A DNA stretch of 64,000 nt from Luteimicrobium sp042670205 (GCF_042670205.1 NZ_JBHUWD010000001.1:62001-126000), one strand, 5' to 3'; positions 31,768 to 39,853 are shown, counted from the first letter of the stretch. Numbers and translations: made by a program. The notes: a model not told the origin generated them from the sequence alone.

Positions 31768-32057
31768 GGCTTCTCCGGTCGTGCGTGTTGGGTGAGGTAT
31801 CGGCGTTCTCGGGCGAGGAGACCTCCGCGGGTGCTGACCTGCCAGCCTGGCTCGACGCGTTCGTGACCGAGGGCATCGAGGAGGCAGTCGGCCGTGACGG
31901 GGCACGCGGCGCAGACTCGGCGCTGGTGGGCGACGACGACGGCGGTGACGGTGTCGCGGTCGTAGAACAGTTCGTCGCCGACGCATGAGGCGTCGTCCTT
32001 CCAGCCCGGGAGTGGTGCGCGACGTCGGCCGAGGAGCGCTTCGGCGTACGCGCGCAC
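31764..32057 (-). CDS. WhiB-like iron-sulfur transcription factor
   Basis: About 97 residues from GTG 32057. The four cysteines occur as DDASCVGDELF, then RVCAACPVTADCL, giving the C-x(n)-C-x2-C-x5-C arrangement of Wbl [4Fe-4S] proteins. The following W-containing turn appears as EPGWQVSTRGGLLARERRYL; the typical GVWGG is replaced by GLL, so it is a divergent member. The start is uncertain because no clear Shine-Dalgarno is present and the frame is open far upstream. It is coupled with the 100-residue gene. Wbl proteins control redox or developmental genes, and are also carried by phages and plasmids. Confidence 0.75.
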   Translation of the reverse strand: MRAYAEALLGRRRAPLPGWKDDASCVGDELFYDRDTVTAVVVAHQRRVCAACPVTADCLLDALGHERVEPGWQVSTRGGLLARERRYLTQHARPEKP

Positions 32058-32392
32058 GACGGATGCGGGGGCATACGGGGAACCGCCTGCCGCTCTCGTC
32101 GGACCTGGAGCGCTCACGCTGCACGTCCACCGGGCTGAGAGCGTGCAACAGCGAGGAGAGCAGTGGAAGGGGGGAGTGGGTGCAGGCTGCGAACTGCCGT
32201 AGGCAACGCGCACCCGTCGGGGTGGCGGCGTTGCGAGGACGCGTGGTGCTGCACCGACCGCATCGACGCAGGCGCCTACCGGCGTCCTCCCGACGGATGG
32301 ACTGGACCGCCTGAGGAATGGCCGGGCGCCACCAGGTCCGTCGTCTGGGCGGCGACTTCGCCGGCCACCCGCCGGTTTGTCGCGGCGGAACA
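32058..32392. other. Gap between the WhiB-like gene and the next + strand ORF
   Basis: No intact gene is visible in these 335 bases. The region upstream of 32393 is open in a second + frame that reads like real protein near 32370-32440 (EQWTPPEELAARFEEL), suggesting that the next gene once began here and is now out of frame. The promoter of the WhiB-like unit should also lie here. Confidence 0.4.
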
Positions 32393-32728
32393 ATGGACGC
32401 CGCCAGAGGAACTCGCTGCAAGGTTCGAGGAACTCGTGCCATCGGCAGTGGCTACCTCGAGGTCAGGCGCGAGGCCGACTACCCCGTCCTCACGCTCGGC
32501 TTCCATGACGACGCTGCGGTCGTCCATCGGTTTGCCGATGCAAAGTCCACGTGGCTGCTCCGTGCGAGGAGCCACATCGCGACCGGCACCGCTGAGGTTC
32601 CGATCCAGGACGAGGTCACTGAGTTCACAAGCGAGTTCGTCCACGGCCTCGCCCGTGCCTGGGAGGTGGTCCAGCGGTTCGCCGTCAACGATGGCTTCCC
32701 AGACCCGGCCCTCTGGGACGAGATGTAG
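32393..32728 (+). CDS. Hypothetical protein, possibly frameshifted at its 5' end
   Basis: A frame of 111 residues from ATG 32393. The good-looking part begins at GSGYLEVRREADYPVLTLGF and continues AAVVHRFADAKSTWLLRAR to WEVVQRFAVNDGFP. The N-terminal 18 residues (MDAARGTRCKVRGTRAI) look like out-of-frame reading, whereas an alternative frame over the same bases gives EQWTPPEELAARFEELV, a natural helix. A one- or two-base indel near 32430-32450 would join the two. The pattern loosely recalls Imm1-type immunity proteins, but the evidence is weak. Confidence 0.5.
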   Translation: MDAARGTRCKVRGTRAIGSGYLEVRREADYPVLTLGFHDDAAVVHRFADAKSTWLLRARSHIATGTAEVPIQDEVTEFTSEFVHGLARAWEVVQRFAVNDGFPDPALWDEM

Positions 32729-32866
32729 CCCAGAGGGAGGCACCGTGCCGACCCACCACCGGCACACCAGCCGCACCACTACTCCGTCAGGTGGTCACGC
32801 ACGCTCGCGCGGCTTTGTAGCAAGGGTGGACCATTTTGCAAACTAGGTTGCACGTCGCAGCCGCGA

Positions 32867-35800
32867 CTACATCTGCATGTCGACGAAGCGTGAGTAGTGC
32901 CCCTGGAACGCGACGGTAATGACGTCGGTCGGGCCGTTGCGGTGCTTTGCGACGATGAGGTCTGCCTCGCCCGCACGTGGGGACTCGCGCTCGTAGGCGT
33001 CCTCGCGGTGGAGCAGGATCACCATGTCCGCATCCTGCTCGATGCTGTTGTGCAGAGCGATGCCGTTTGCCACGAAGTTGTGCGTTCCGACGACCGTCGC
33101 GTCGAAGACCTGCTTCTCTCCGAGCGGTTCGATCGAGACGATCTCGTCCCACAGCAGATCGTTGACGGCCATGATCTCGAGCTCCTCGGACTCGAGGACG
33201 GCCGCGATCCGACCCAGGCGTTGCCGCGACGGCGCGTGCTTCCAGAGCGTGCTGCCGCAGAACTGCGTGCCGATCGCCGCGGCGAACTCACGCTGCGTCA
33301 TGCCGCGTTCGACGAGGAGGTCCTTGACGTCCTCCCATACCTGCCGCGGCACGGTGTCGACGTTGGTGTTGGCCTGCTTGTCACGGATGATCTCGAGCAA
33401 TCGCATCGCCGACTCGCCACGCTCACCGTGCACGCCGATCTCCTGCAGGAACCGACGCTGGTCGTCGGCGCCCGACACGTCGAGCGTGTACGCGGGACGA
33501 TAGTTCGCCTTCGGGGTCGCGGTGCGCAGCCGGGTCGAGATCCCGAACCGGAGGAACAGCCGTGACAGGTCGTCGACGAGACGACGCGACGTCGACGCGT
33601 AGTAGATCCGGCCGCTCCGGCCGTTCGCGTTGACCGTCACCGACCCGTCGGTCGCCCAGATGTGGCGGAGGAACAGAGCGATCTGCTCCTTGGGCAGGTG
33701 GAACACGCTCTCGGGGACGAACTTCTCATGGCTGCGCAGACCGAAGAGTCCCAGGTCGTCGAGCCACTCCGCGATCGGGTTCCGCTTCCCACGCGCGAGC
33801 CGGTAGGGAGCAGGAAGACGGAGAGTCGTCACGCGAGCAGCCGCGTACTCGTCGCGGATCGGCGTGATCCCGAACGCCGCGGCAGCCTCGGTGACGATCG
33901 CAAGGTTCTTCTCGTCGATCGACGCGTACCGGAGCGGCTGTCGCTTGACGAACGACCCGTCCCCCAGCAGGTGCGCGAGCATGACGACCTTGCGGTCGTC
34001 CCACGCGGCGTTCTGCTCGGGCCCTGGTACGTGCCGCGGCACGCCCACACGCGACCCGACCTCGAGCTCGCCCAGCGCCGTCCAGCCGCCGTAGGTGAGG
34101 AACGGGTGGTTCGCGGTGGCCTCCACCTCCTTGCCGGACGCGAGCCGCACCCGGAACACCGGCTTTACACCGGTCGGGAACACATGCGTCAGGTGCCGCC
34201 GCACGTACTGGAGCCGGTCGTTGAGCGCCCAGACCGGCACGTCGCGAGCCCCCAGCGCGAACAGCTCGCCCATCGTCGTCTCGGCGCCGGTGTCGGCGCG
34301 CAGGATCCGCGTGTCCTCGGTGAGGCACCCGGACTCACGGAGGTCCGACATCGCGGGCTTCTTGTCCGTCCGCTGCTCGGCGCCACGGTTGAGCTGCGAG
34401 ATCGCGATCACCGGCACCTCGAGCTCCTTGGCGAGCAGCTTGAGCGCACGGGAGAACTCGGACACCTCCTGCTGTCGGGACTCGACGCGCTTGCCGGACG
34501 TCATGAGCTGCAGGTAGTCGATGACGACGAGCTTGAGGTTGTGCCGCTGCTTGAGCCGCCGGCACTTGGCGCGGATCTCGGTCAGGGTCATGTTCGGGGA
34601 GTCGTCGATGAAGAGCGGCGCCTCGGAGATCTTGCCCATCGTGGCGGCGAGCTTCTGCCAGTCCTCGTCGCCGAGCTGCCCGTTGCGGAGCTTCTGCAGG
34701 TGGATCCGCGCCTCCGCGGACAGCAGGCGCATGGTGATCTCGTTGCGGCTCATCTCGAGCGAGAACACGACAGCGGCCTGGTTGTGCTTGATCGAGGCCG
34801 ACCGGACGATGTCGATGCCGAGCGTCGAGTTGTGCGTCGGGACCATCGCACGCGTCGCCAGGTACAGGTGGTCGGGGTGGTCGATCTCGACGCACCGCAC
34901 GGGCACCGACTCGACCGGCTCGACCGACACCACGAGGCGGGCGGCGAACCGCCGCGAGGGGCGCAGCTCCTTGTGGAGGAGTCGCAGGTCGTCGCGCCCG
35001 AAGACGTCGTCGTCGGCCTCGAAGACGACGCTCGCTGCCCCCGTCTCCGCGACCGGCTCGGTCCGGTACCCCAGCCCGACGACGAGCTCGCGCACGTCAC
35101 CCGCCACCGAGCCCGTGGCGAGGTCGAGGCTGACCGCGCCCGACCGCAGGACGTGCCCGGCGTCGTCGGCGATGCCGGCGAGGAGCTCGCGGCGCTGCAG
35201 CTCGCCCGCACGCAGGTACTCGAGCGGGACCCGCGCGAGCTCGCCGCGGGCCACGGCCGAGCCGACGACGCGCGGCGGCGCGGCGAGCGCGACGTCCGGC
35301 AGGGCGAGCGGCAGGGTCGTCACGACGGCGTGGTTGGGGCGCCGGTCCGGGGTCTCGGCGTGGACGGTCGCCGCGAGCTCCTCGGTCGTGCGCACGGTGC
35401 CGTCGAGCCCGGACCCGCGCCGCGACTCCCGCGTCGACGTCGACCACTCGTGCAGCGCGTCGGCGACCACCTGGGTGCCGTCGTCGAACGTCACGCGGTA
35501 GCAGGGCCGGTCCACCAGGACCTCGGTCGCGCGGACGACGCGCGTCGGTCGGCCGTCGGCGGCCAATAGCTCGTCGCCCACCCGAACCTCGCCCATCGTG
35601 GTCCAGCCCGTGGGCGTGGGCAGGGGCGTGTCGAGCGCGAGCGCCTTGCCGATGGCGGGACGCGCTGCGACGACGATCATCTGCCCGGGGTGCAGGCCGT
35701 TCGTGAGCCGGTCGAGGTCCGCGAACCCCGTCGGCACGCCGACCATGCCCTCGCCGCGGTGCCCGGCGGCCTCGATCTCGTCGACCGTCGGGCCGAGGAT

Positions 35801-36343
35801 CTCGGCGAGCGGCACGTAGTCCTCGCTCGCCCGCCGCTCGGTGACCGCGTAGACCTCGGCCTGGGCGTTGTTCACGATGTCGTCGACGTCGCCGCCGTCG
35901 GCCGCGTAGCCGAGCTGGACGATGCGCGTGCCCGCCTGGACGAGACGACGCAGCACGGCCCGCTCACGGACGATGCGCGCGTAGTAGCCGGCGTTCGCGG
36001 CGGTGGGGACGCGGGCGATGAGGTCGTGCAGGTACGGCGCGCCGCCGACGCGCTGGAGCTCGCCCAGCTTGGTCAGCTCCGCGACGACCGTGATCGCGTC
36101 CGCCGGCTCGCCGCGACCGTAGAGGTCGAGGATCGAGTCGTAGATCGTCTCGTGCGCGGGGCGGTAGAAGTCGGTGCCGCGGATCTCCTCGACGACGTCG
36201 GCGATGGCGTCCTTCGAGATGAGCATCGACCCGAGGACGGACTGCTCGGCGGCCACGTCCTGCGGGGGCGTCCGGTCGAACGCTCCCCCACCGGGCGCGG
36301 CGTCGGGAGCGTCGTAGCCTGCCTCGAGCTCGTCGATCGACAT
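32867..36343 (-). CDS. dnaB: Replicative DNA helicase DnaB containing two inteins
   Basis: A 1158-residue precursor. Exteins are residues 1-233, 506-672 and 1100-1158, together 459 residues, the normal DnaB length. N-terminal domain: AAEQSVLGSMLIS and ADAITVVAEL. The Walker A reads ARPAIGK|STLG and is split by intein 1 (234-505); Walker B is LVVIDYLQL and AISQLNRG follows. Intein 2 (673-1099) interrupts DLRESG|SIEQDADMV. The ring helicase unwinds DNA at the replication fork, so splicing of both inteins is needed for function. ATG 36343 is followed by an acidic linker. A DnaA-box cluster lies just upstream. Confidence 0.97.
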   Translation of the reverse strand: MSIDELEAGYDAPDAAPGGGAFDRTPPQDVAAEQSVLGSMLISKDAIADVVEEIRGTDFYRPAHETIYDSILDLYGRGEPADAITVVAELTKLGELQRVGGAPYLHDLIARVPTAANAGYYARIVRERAVLRRLVQAGTRIVQLGYAADGGDVDDIVNNAQAEVYAVTERRASEDYVPLAEILGPTVDEIEAAGHRGEGMVGVPTGFADLDRLTNGLHPGQMIVVAARPAIGKALALDTPLPTPTGWTTMGEVRVGDELLAADGRPTRVVRATEVLVDRPCYRVTFDDGTQVVADALHEWSTSTRESRRGSGLDGTVRTTEELAATVHAETPDRRPNHAVVTTLPLALPDVALAAPPRVVGSAVARGELARVPLEYLRAGELQRRELLAGIADDAGHVLRSGAVSLDLATGSVAGDVRELVVGLGYRTEPVAETGAASVVFEADDDVFGRDDLRLLHKELRPSRRFAARLVVSVEPVESVPVRCVEIDHPDHLYLATRAMVPTHNSTLGIDIVRSASIKHNQAAVVFSLEMSRNEITMRLLSAEARIHLQKLRNGQLGDEDWQKLAATMGKISEAPLFIDDSPNMTLTEIRAKCRRLKQRHNLKLVVIDYLQLMTSGKRVESRQQEVSEFSRALKLLAKELEVPVIAISQLNRGAEQRTDKKPAMSDLRESGCLTEDTRILRADTGAETTMGELFALGARDVPVWALNDRLQYVRRHLTHVFPTGVKPVFRVRLASGKEVEATANHPFLTYGGWTALGELEVGSRVGVPRHVPGPEQNAAWDDRKVVMLAHLLGDGSFVKRQPLRYASIDEKNLAIVTEAAAAFGITPIRDEYAAARVTTLRLPAPYRLARGKRNPIAEWLDDLGLFGLRSHEKFVPESVFHLPKEQIALFLRHIWATDGSVTVNANGRSGRIYYASTSRRLVDDLSRLFLRFGISTRLRTATPKANYRPAYTLDVSGADDQRRFLQEIGVHGERGESAMRLLEIIRDKQANTNVDTVPRQVWEDVKDLLVERGMTQREFAAAIGTQFCGSTLWKHAPSRQRLGRIAAVLESEELEIMAVNDLLWDEIVSIEPLGEKQVFDATVVGTHNFVANGIALHNSIEQDADMVILLHREDAYERESPRAGEADLIVAKHRNGPTDVITVAFQGHYSRFVDMQM
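33047..34327 (-). other. DnaB intein 2 (class 1, LAGLIDADG-type)
   Basis: Residues 673-1099, 427 aa. It starts with Cys673 (CLTEDTRIL), has block B TANH (743-746) and ends ALHN with Ser1100 as +1: the class 1 splicing signature. Two endonuclease motifs keep Asp: LAHLLGDG (Asp795) and LRHIWATDG (Asp899), so a homing endonuclease may be active. A segment near 1011-1050 (MTQREFAAAIG) looks like an inserted HTH. It occupies the RESG/SIEQD site known for DnaB inteins such as those of Rhodothermus and Synechocystis. Confidence 0.93.
34829..35644 (-). other. DnaB intein 1 (class 3, WCT-type, degenerate endonuclease)
   Basis: Residues 234-505, 272 aa, inserted between Lys233 and Ser506 of the Walker A loop. 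It starts with Ala, not Cys or Ser, and carries the class 3 triad: Trp300 (LHEW), Cys484 (PVRCVEIDHPDHLYLA) and Thr503 in PTHN. Ser506 is the +1 residue. Only one LAGLIDADG-like motif remains, LAGIADDAG (388-396), where the usual eighth-position Asp is Ala395, so the endonuclease is probably dead. Confidence 0.92.
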
Positions 36344-36517
36344 ACGCGCCGGGTCCCCCTCCTCGTCCGTCCGGCACGGGCTGCGCCGGTACGAACACCT
36401 GTTCTACTCGTACCCCCCGACAAGCCGTGGTCCGGTCCTGAGACCACGGTCCCGCCGCGGGAGCCTCCGCGACAGTAGGCGCACCGCCGACGACACACAA
36501 CCGCGCGCTGACGCACG

Positions 36518-36593
36518 TGTGGACAACACTGTGGACAACCTGGGGACAGTTCCCCGAGCGCTGTGCACAGGTCGTGGACAAGGCTGTGGACAA
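36518..36593. promoter_or_regulatory. Cluster of DnaA-box-like sites between dnaB and the MATE gene
   Basis: Three exact TGTGGACAA sites (reverse TTGTCCACA, the high-GC DnaA box) at 36518, 36530 and 36585, plus CGTGGACAA at 36573. The offsets are 12, 43 and 12 bp, giving two identically spaced pairs in the same orientation. They lie within the 318-bp divergent promoter region of dnaB and the MATE gene. The rest of the gap (36344-36661) shows no gene. Confidence 0.7.
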
Positions 36594-36661
36594 CACGCAT
36601 GTCGTTTGCGCACGGGACGCTGGAACGGCGGAACCGCAACGGTTCGTTAGCCTGTGGAACT

Positions 36662-38032
36662 GTGGACGGAAATCTCTCGCGCGACACGCCGGAGCGCACG
36701 GACGAGAGCCCCGTCCCCTCCCGCAGCCTCGACCGGCAGATCCTCGCCCTCGCGGTCCCCGCGCTCGGGGCGCTCGTCGCCGAGCCGCTCTTCGTCCTGG
36801 TCGACAGCGCCGTCGTCGGGCACCTGGGCACGGCCCAGCTCGCGGCGCTCTCCGTCGCCTCGACCCTTCTGACGACGCTCGTCGGCCTCTGCGTCTTCCT
36901 CGCCTACGCGACCACCGCGGCCGTCGCGCGACGCATCGGCGCGGGCCGCCGCCGCGAGGCCCTCCAGTCCGGCGTCGACGGCCTGTGGCTCGCGCTCGGG
37001 CTCGGCCTCGTGCTGGGCGCCGTCCTCGCGGTCGTGGCGCCGTGGGCCGCGCACGCGCTCGGCGCCGCCGACGACGTCGCCCACTACGCCGCCGTCTACC
37101 TCCGCTGGTCCGCGTGCGGGCTCCCGGGCATGCTCGTCGTGCTCGCGTCGACCGGCGTGCTCCGCGGCCTCCAGGACACCCGCACGCCGCTGTGGGTGGC
37201 GTCCGGCGGGGCCGTCTTCAACGCTGCGCTCAACGTCCTCCTCGTCTACGGCGTCGGGCTCGGGATCGCGGGCTCCGGGATCGGCACGGCGGTCGCGCAG
37301 CTCAGCATGGGAGCCGTGCTGTGCGTGGTCGTGGTGCGCGGCGCCCGCCGCGAGCACGCGTCGCTCACGCCCCACGCGGGCGGGATCTGGGCCAACGCGC
37401 GCGACGGCGTGCCCCTGTTCGTCCGCACGCTCTCGCTGCGCGCGGCGATCCTCGTGACCGTCTTCGTCGCGGCCGCGCTCGGCGAGGTCGCGCTCGCCGG
37501 GTACCAGGTCGTCAACTCCGTCTGGGGCTTCGCGGCGTTCGCTCTCGACGCCCTCGCGATCGCCGCCCAGGCGCTCGTCGGCCACCGCCTCGGCGCGGGC
37601 GACGTCGCCACCACCCGCCGCGTCCTGCGGCGCACCCTGCAGTGGGGCGTGGGCGCAGGCACCGCCCTCGGCCTCGTCATCGCCGCGGGCGGCTGGTGGT
37701 TCGCGCTGCTCTTCACCCAGGACCACGACGTGCGCGTCGCCGTCGCCGTCGGGATGGCCGTGTGCGGCCTGCTCATGCCGATGGCGGGCTGGGTGTTCGT
37801 CCTCGACGGCGTCCTCATCGGCGCCGGCGACGGTCGCTACCTCGCCTGGGTCGGTGTGCTGACGTTCGTCGTCTATGTCCCCGTCGCACTGGCCGTCCGG
37901 GCCTGGGCGCCCGACGGCGCAGCAGGGCTCGCCTGGCTGTGGCTGGCGTTCGCGGGGGTCTTCATGGCGGCCCGCGCGCTGACCACGGGGCTGCGCGCCC
38001 GCGGCACGGACTGGATGCGCGTCGGCGCCTGA
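36662..38032 (+). CDS. MATE family efflux transporter (DinF-like)
   Basis: A 456-residue protein with about 12 transmembrane helices. The N-terminal lobe starts ILALAVPALGALVAEPLFVLVDSAVVGHLG, the canonical MATE opening; VASTGVLRGLQDTRTPLWV and ALAIAAQALVGHRLGAGD mark the repeated half. It exports a cation or drug using a Na+ or H+ gradient. GTG 36662 is chosen because TAGCCT (36648-36653) lies 8 nt upstream, consistent with leaderless starts nearby, and because helix 1 follows after a short tail. The gene is convergent with rplI across a strong hairpin. Confidence 0.9.
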   Translation: MDGNLSRDTPERTDESPVPSRSLDRQILALAVPALGALVAEPLFVLVDSAVVGHLGTAQLAALSVASTLLTTLVGLCVFLAYATTAAVARRIGAGRRREALQSGVDGLWLALGLGLVLGAVLAVVAPWAAHALGAADDVAHYAAVYLRWSACGLPGMLVVLASTGVLRGLQDTRTPLWVASGGAVFNAALNVLLVYGVGLGIAGSGIGTAVAQLSMGAVLCVVVVRGARREHASLTPHAGGIWANARDGVPLFVRTLSLRAAILVTVFVAAALGEVALAGYQVVNSVWGFAAFALDALAIAAQALVGHRLGAGDVATTRRVLRRTLQWGVGAGTALGLVIAAGGWWFALLFTQDHDVRVAVAVGMAVCGLLMPMAGWVFVLDGVLIGAGDGRYLAWVGVLTFVVYVPVALAVRAWAPDGAAGLAWLWLAFAGVFMAARALTTGLRARGTDWMRVGA

Positions 38033-38052
38033 CGCGACGCCGGGGACGACGA

Positions 38053-38092
38053 AGGCCCGGCCCCCACGACGTGCGTCGCGGGGGCCGGGCCT
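38053..38092. terminator. Bidirectional terminator between the MATE gene and rplI
   Basis: AGGCCCGGCCCCC ... GGGGGCCGGGCCT: perfect 13-bp arms around a 14-bp loop that can pair further internally. It serves both convergent units. No T-run is needed for the assignment in this high-GC genome. Confidence 0.8.
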
Positions 38093-38112
38093 CGTGAGTC
38101 AGAGCGCGAGGC

Positions 38113-38562
38113 TCAGGCGGCCACCACGGTGACCGTGACGTTCGCCGACACCTCGGGGTGCAGGCGGACCGACACCGTGTAGGTGCCCGTGGCCTTGATC
38201 GGCTGCCCGATCTCGACCTTGCGCTTGTCGAACGCCGGGAAACCGGCGGCCTTCGCGGCGTCGACGATGTCGGTGGTGGTCACCGCGCCGAACAGGCGGC
38301 CGGCCTGGCCCGCCTTGGCGGAGACGACGACCGGCTTCGACTGCAGCGAGTCGCGGATCGCCTTGGCGTCGTCGAGCGACGCGATCTCGCGGGCCTTGCG
38401 AGCCTTGCGGATCGCGGTCACCTGCGACTCGGCACCCTTCGACCAGGGGGTCGCGAGGTTGCGCGGCACGAGGTAGTTGCGGGCGTACCCGTCCTTGACC
38501 TCGACGACGTCGCCGGGCTCACCGAGGCCGGTGACCTCGTGCGTGAGGATCAGCTTTGCCAT
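38113..38562 (-). CDS. rplI: 50S ribosomal protein L9
   Basis: A 149-residue protein starting MAKLILTHEVTGLGEPGDVV with DGYARNYLVPRNLA, the conserved L9 N-domain with its YARNYL signature, then a long connecting helix and a C-terminal RNA-binding domain. L9 binds 23S rRNA domain V and restrains frameshifting. It is the last gene of rpsF-ssb-rpsR-rplI, with 25 bp to rpsR. Confidence 0.97.
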   Translation of the reverse strand: MAKLILTHEVTGLGEPGDVVEVKDGYARNYLVPRNLATPWSKGAESQVTAIRKARKAREIASLDDAKAIRDSLQSKPVVVSAKAGQAGRLFGAVTTTDIVDAAKAAGFPAFDKRKVEIGQPIKATGTYTVSVRLHPEVSANVTVTVVAA

Positions 38563-38587
38563 GGTTCTGTCCTTCCCTGTCCGGCCG

Positions 38588-38824
38588 TCAGCGGGCGGTC
38601 GACGTGTAGGGCAGCAGGGCCATCTCGCGCGCGTTCTTCACGGCGCGGGCGATCTGGCGCTGCTCCTGGACGGAGACGCCGGTCACGCGGCGCGCGCGGA
38701 TCTTGCCGCGGTCCGAGATGAACTTGCGGAGGAGAGCGACGTCCTTGTAGTCGACGGTCTCGACCTTGGCGGTCTTCAGCGGGTTGGACTTCTTCTTCGG
38801 CTTGCGCACCACAGGCTTCGCCAT
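38588..38824 (-). CDS. rpsR: 30S ribosomal protein S18
   Basis: A 78-residue protein with the S18 core VDYKDVALLRKFISDRGKI, RARRVTGVSVQEQRQIARAVK and NAREMALLPYTS. No zinc-binding cysteine motif is present, so it is the C- (zinc-free) form. S18 pairs with S6 in the platform of the 30S subunit; rpsF lies two genes upstream. A 102-bp gap separates it from ssb. Confidence 0.97.
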   Translation of the reverse strand: MAKPVVRKPKKKSNPLKTAKVETVDYKDVALLRKFISDRGKIRARRVTGVSVQEQRQIARAVKNAREMALLPYTSTAR

Positions 38825-38926
38825 GGTGTTGCTCCTTCGTGTACTTCCCCGCCCGTCCGCGGTGCCCGTCCTGACGACGGTTCGGCGCGTGGGGGCCGGG
38901 GATTCTCGTGTAGGGGTGCGGTGGGA

Positions 38927-39439
38927 CTAGAAGGGCGGCTCGTCCGAGAACGAGCTGCCCGACGACGCAGGGCCCGCGGTCGCCCACGGGTCGTCCTGCT
39001 GTGCCCCACCGGAGGAGGACCCGAAACCGCCGGACGACTGGCCGCCGCCACCGAAGCCACCGCCGCCACCGCCGCGCGAGGCGCGGGTGACCTTGGCCGT
39101 GGCGTACCGCAGGGACGGACCGATCTCGTCCACCTGCAGCTCGACGACGGTGCGCTTCTCGCCCTCACGCGTCTCGTAGGAACGCTGGACGAGGCGGCCG
39201 GAGGCGATCACGCGCGTGCCCTTGGTGAGGGACTCCGCGATGTTCTCCGCAGCCTCCCGCCAGATCGAGCAGCGCATGAACAGCGTCTCGCCGTCCTTCC
39301 ACTCGTTCGACTGGCGGTCGAAGGTGCGGGGCGTGGACGCCACGGTGAAGTTGGCGACCGCGGCGCCCGACGGCGTGAACCGCAGCTCGGGGTCACCCGT
39401 GAGGTTGCCGATCACCGTGATGATGGTCTCGCCTGCCAT
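38927..39439 (-). CDS. ssb: Single-stranded DNA-binding protein
   Basis: A 170-residue protein: OB-fold core at residues 1-115 (IITVIGNLTGDPELRFTPSG, RSNEWKDGETLFMRCSIW, RVIASGRLVQRSYETREGEK), then a flexible Gly-rich linker, and an acidic C-terminal tip ending SDEPPF rather than the usual DDIPF. That tip recruits replication and repair partners. It tetramerises and coats single-stranded DNA. Standard position between rpsF and rpsR. Confidence 0.97.
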   Translation of the reverse strand: MAGETIITVIGNLTGDPELRFTPSGAAVANFTVASTPRTFDRQSNEWKDGETLFMRCSIWREAAENIAESLTKGTRVIASGRLVQRSYETREGEKRTVVELQVDEIGPSLRYATAKVTRASRGGGGGGFGGGGQSSGGFGSSSGGAQQDDPWATAGPASSGSSFSDEPPF

Positions 39440-39562
39440 GCCTGCTCCTTCGGTCGGTCGTTCCCGTTTCCGCGATGGTGCCAGGTGTCGCCCACATCCG
39501 CGAGGGTGCGGGGACCGGCCTCATCGACGGAACGCGAGGGCTCGTCGGTCTCGGTTCCGGAC

Positions 39563-39853
39563 TCAGTCGGCGTCGGTGCGCAGGACCTTCGTCCGCAGGA
39601 CGACCTCGTTGAGGCCGAGCTGGCGGTCGAGCTCCTTGGCGGTCGCCGGCGTGGCGGTGAAGTCGACGACGGCGTAGATGCCCTCGGACTTCTTCTTGAT
39701 GTCGTAGGAGAGACGACGACGGCCCCAGATGTCGACCTTGTCGACCGAGCCGCCGTCGGTCGTCACGACCGAGAGGTACTTGTCGAGAGACGGAGCAACG
39801 GTGCGCTCCTCGATGTCGGGGTCGAGGATGACCATCAGTTCGTACTGACGCAT
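39563..39853 (-). CDS. rpsF: 30S ribosomal protein S6
   Basis: A 96-residue protein, MRQYELMVILDPDIEERTVA at the start, then GGSVDKVDIWGRRRLSYDIKK and GIYAVVDFTATPATAKELDRQ, the S6 ferredoxin-like fold. ATG 39853 is preferred over an upstream GTG because the consensus AGGAGGTG lies just before it and overlaps that GTG. It is the first gene of the ribosomal/SSB unit and follows the PBP gene on the same strand, with a hairpin between them. Confidence 0.96.
   Translation of the reverse strand: MRQYELMVILDPDIEERTVAPSLDKYLSVVTTDGGSVDKVDIWGRRRLSYDIKKKSEGIYAVVDFTATPATAKELDRQLGLNEVVLRTKVLRTDAD

Noticed and set aside
36480..36660. The DnaA-box cluster as oriC
   Set aside because: No dnaA or dnaN neighbours, no AT-rich unwinding element, and conserved gene order puts oriC beyond the parA end.
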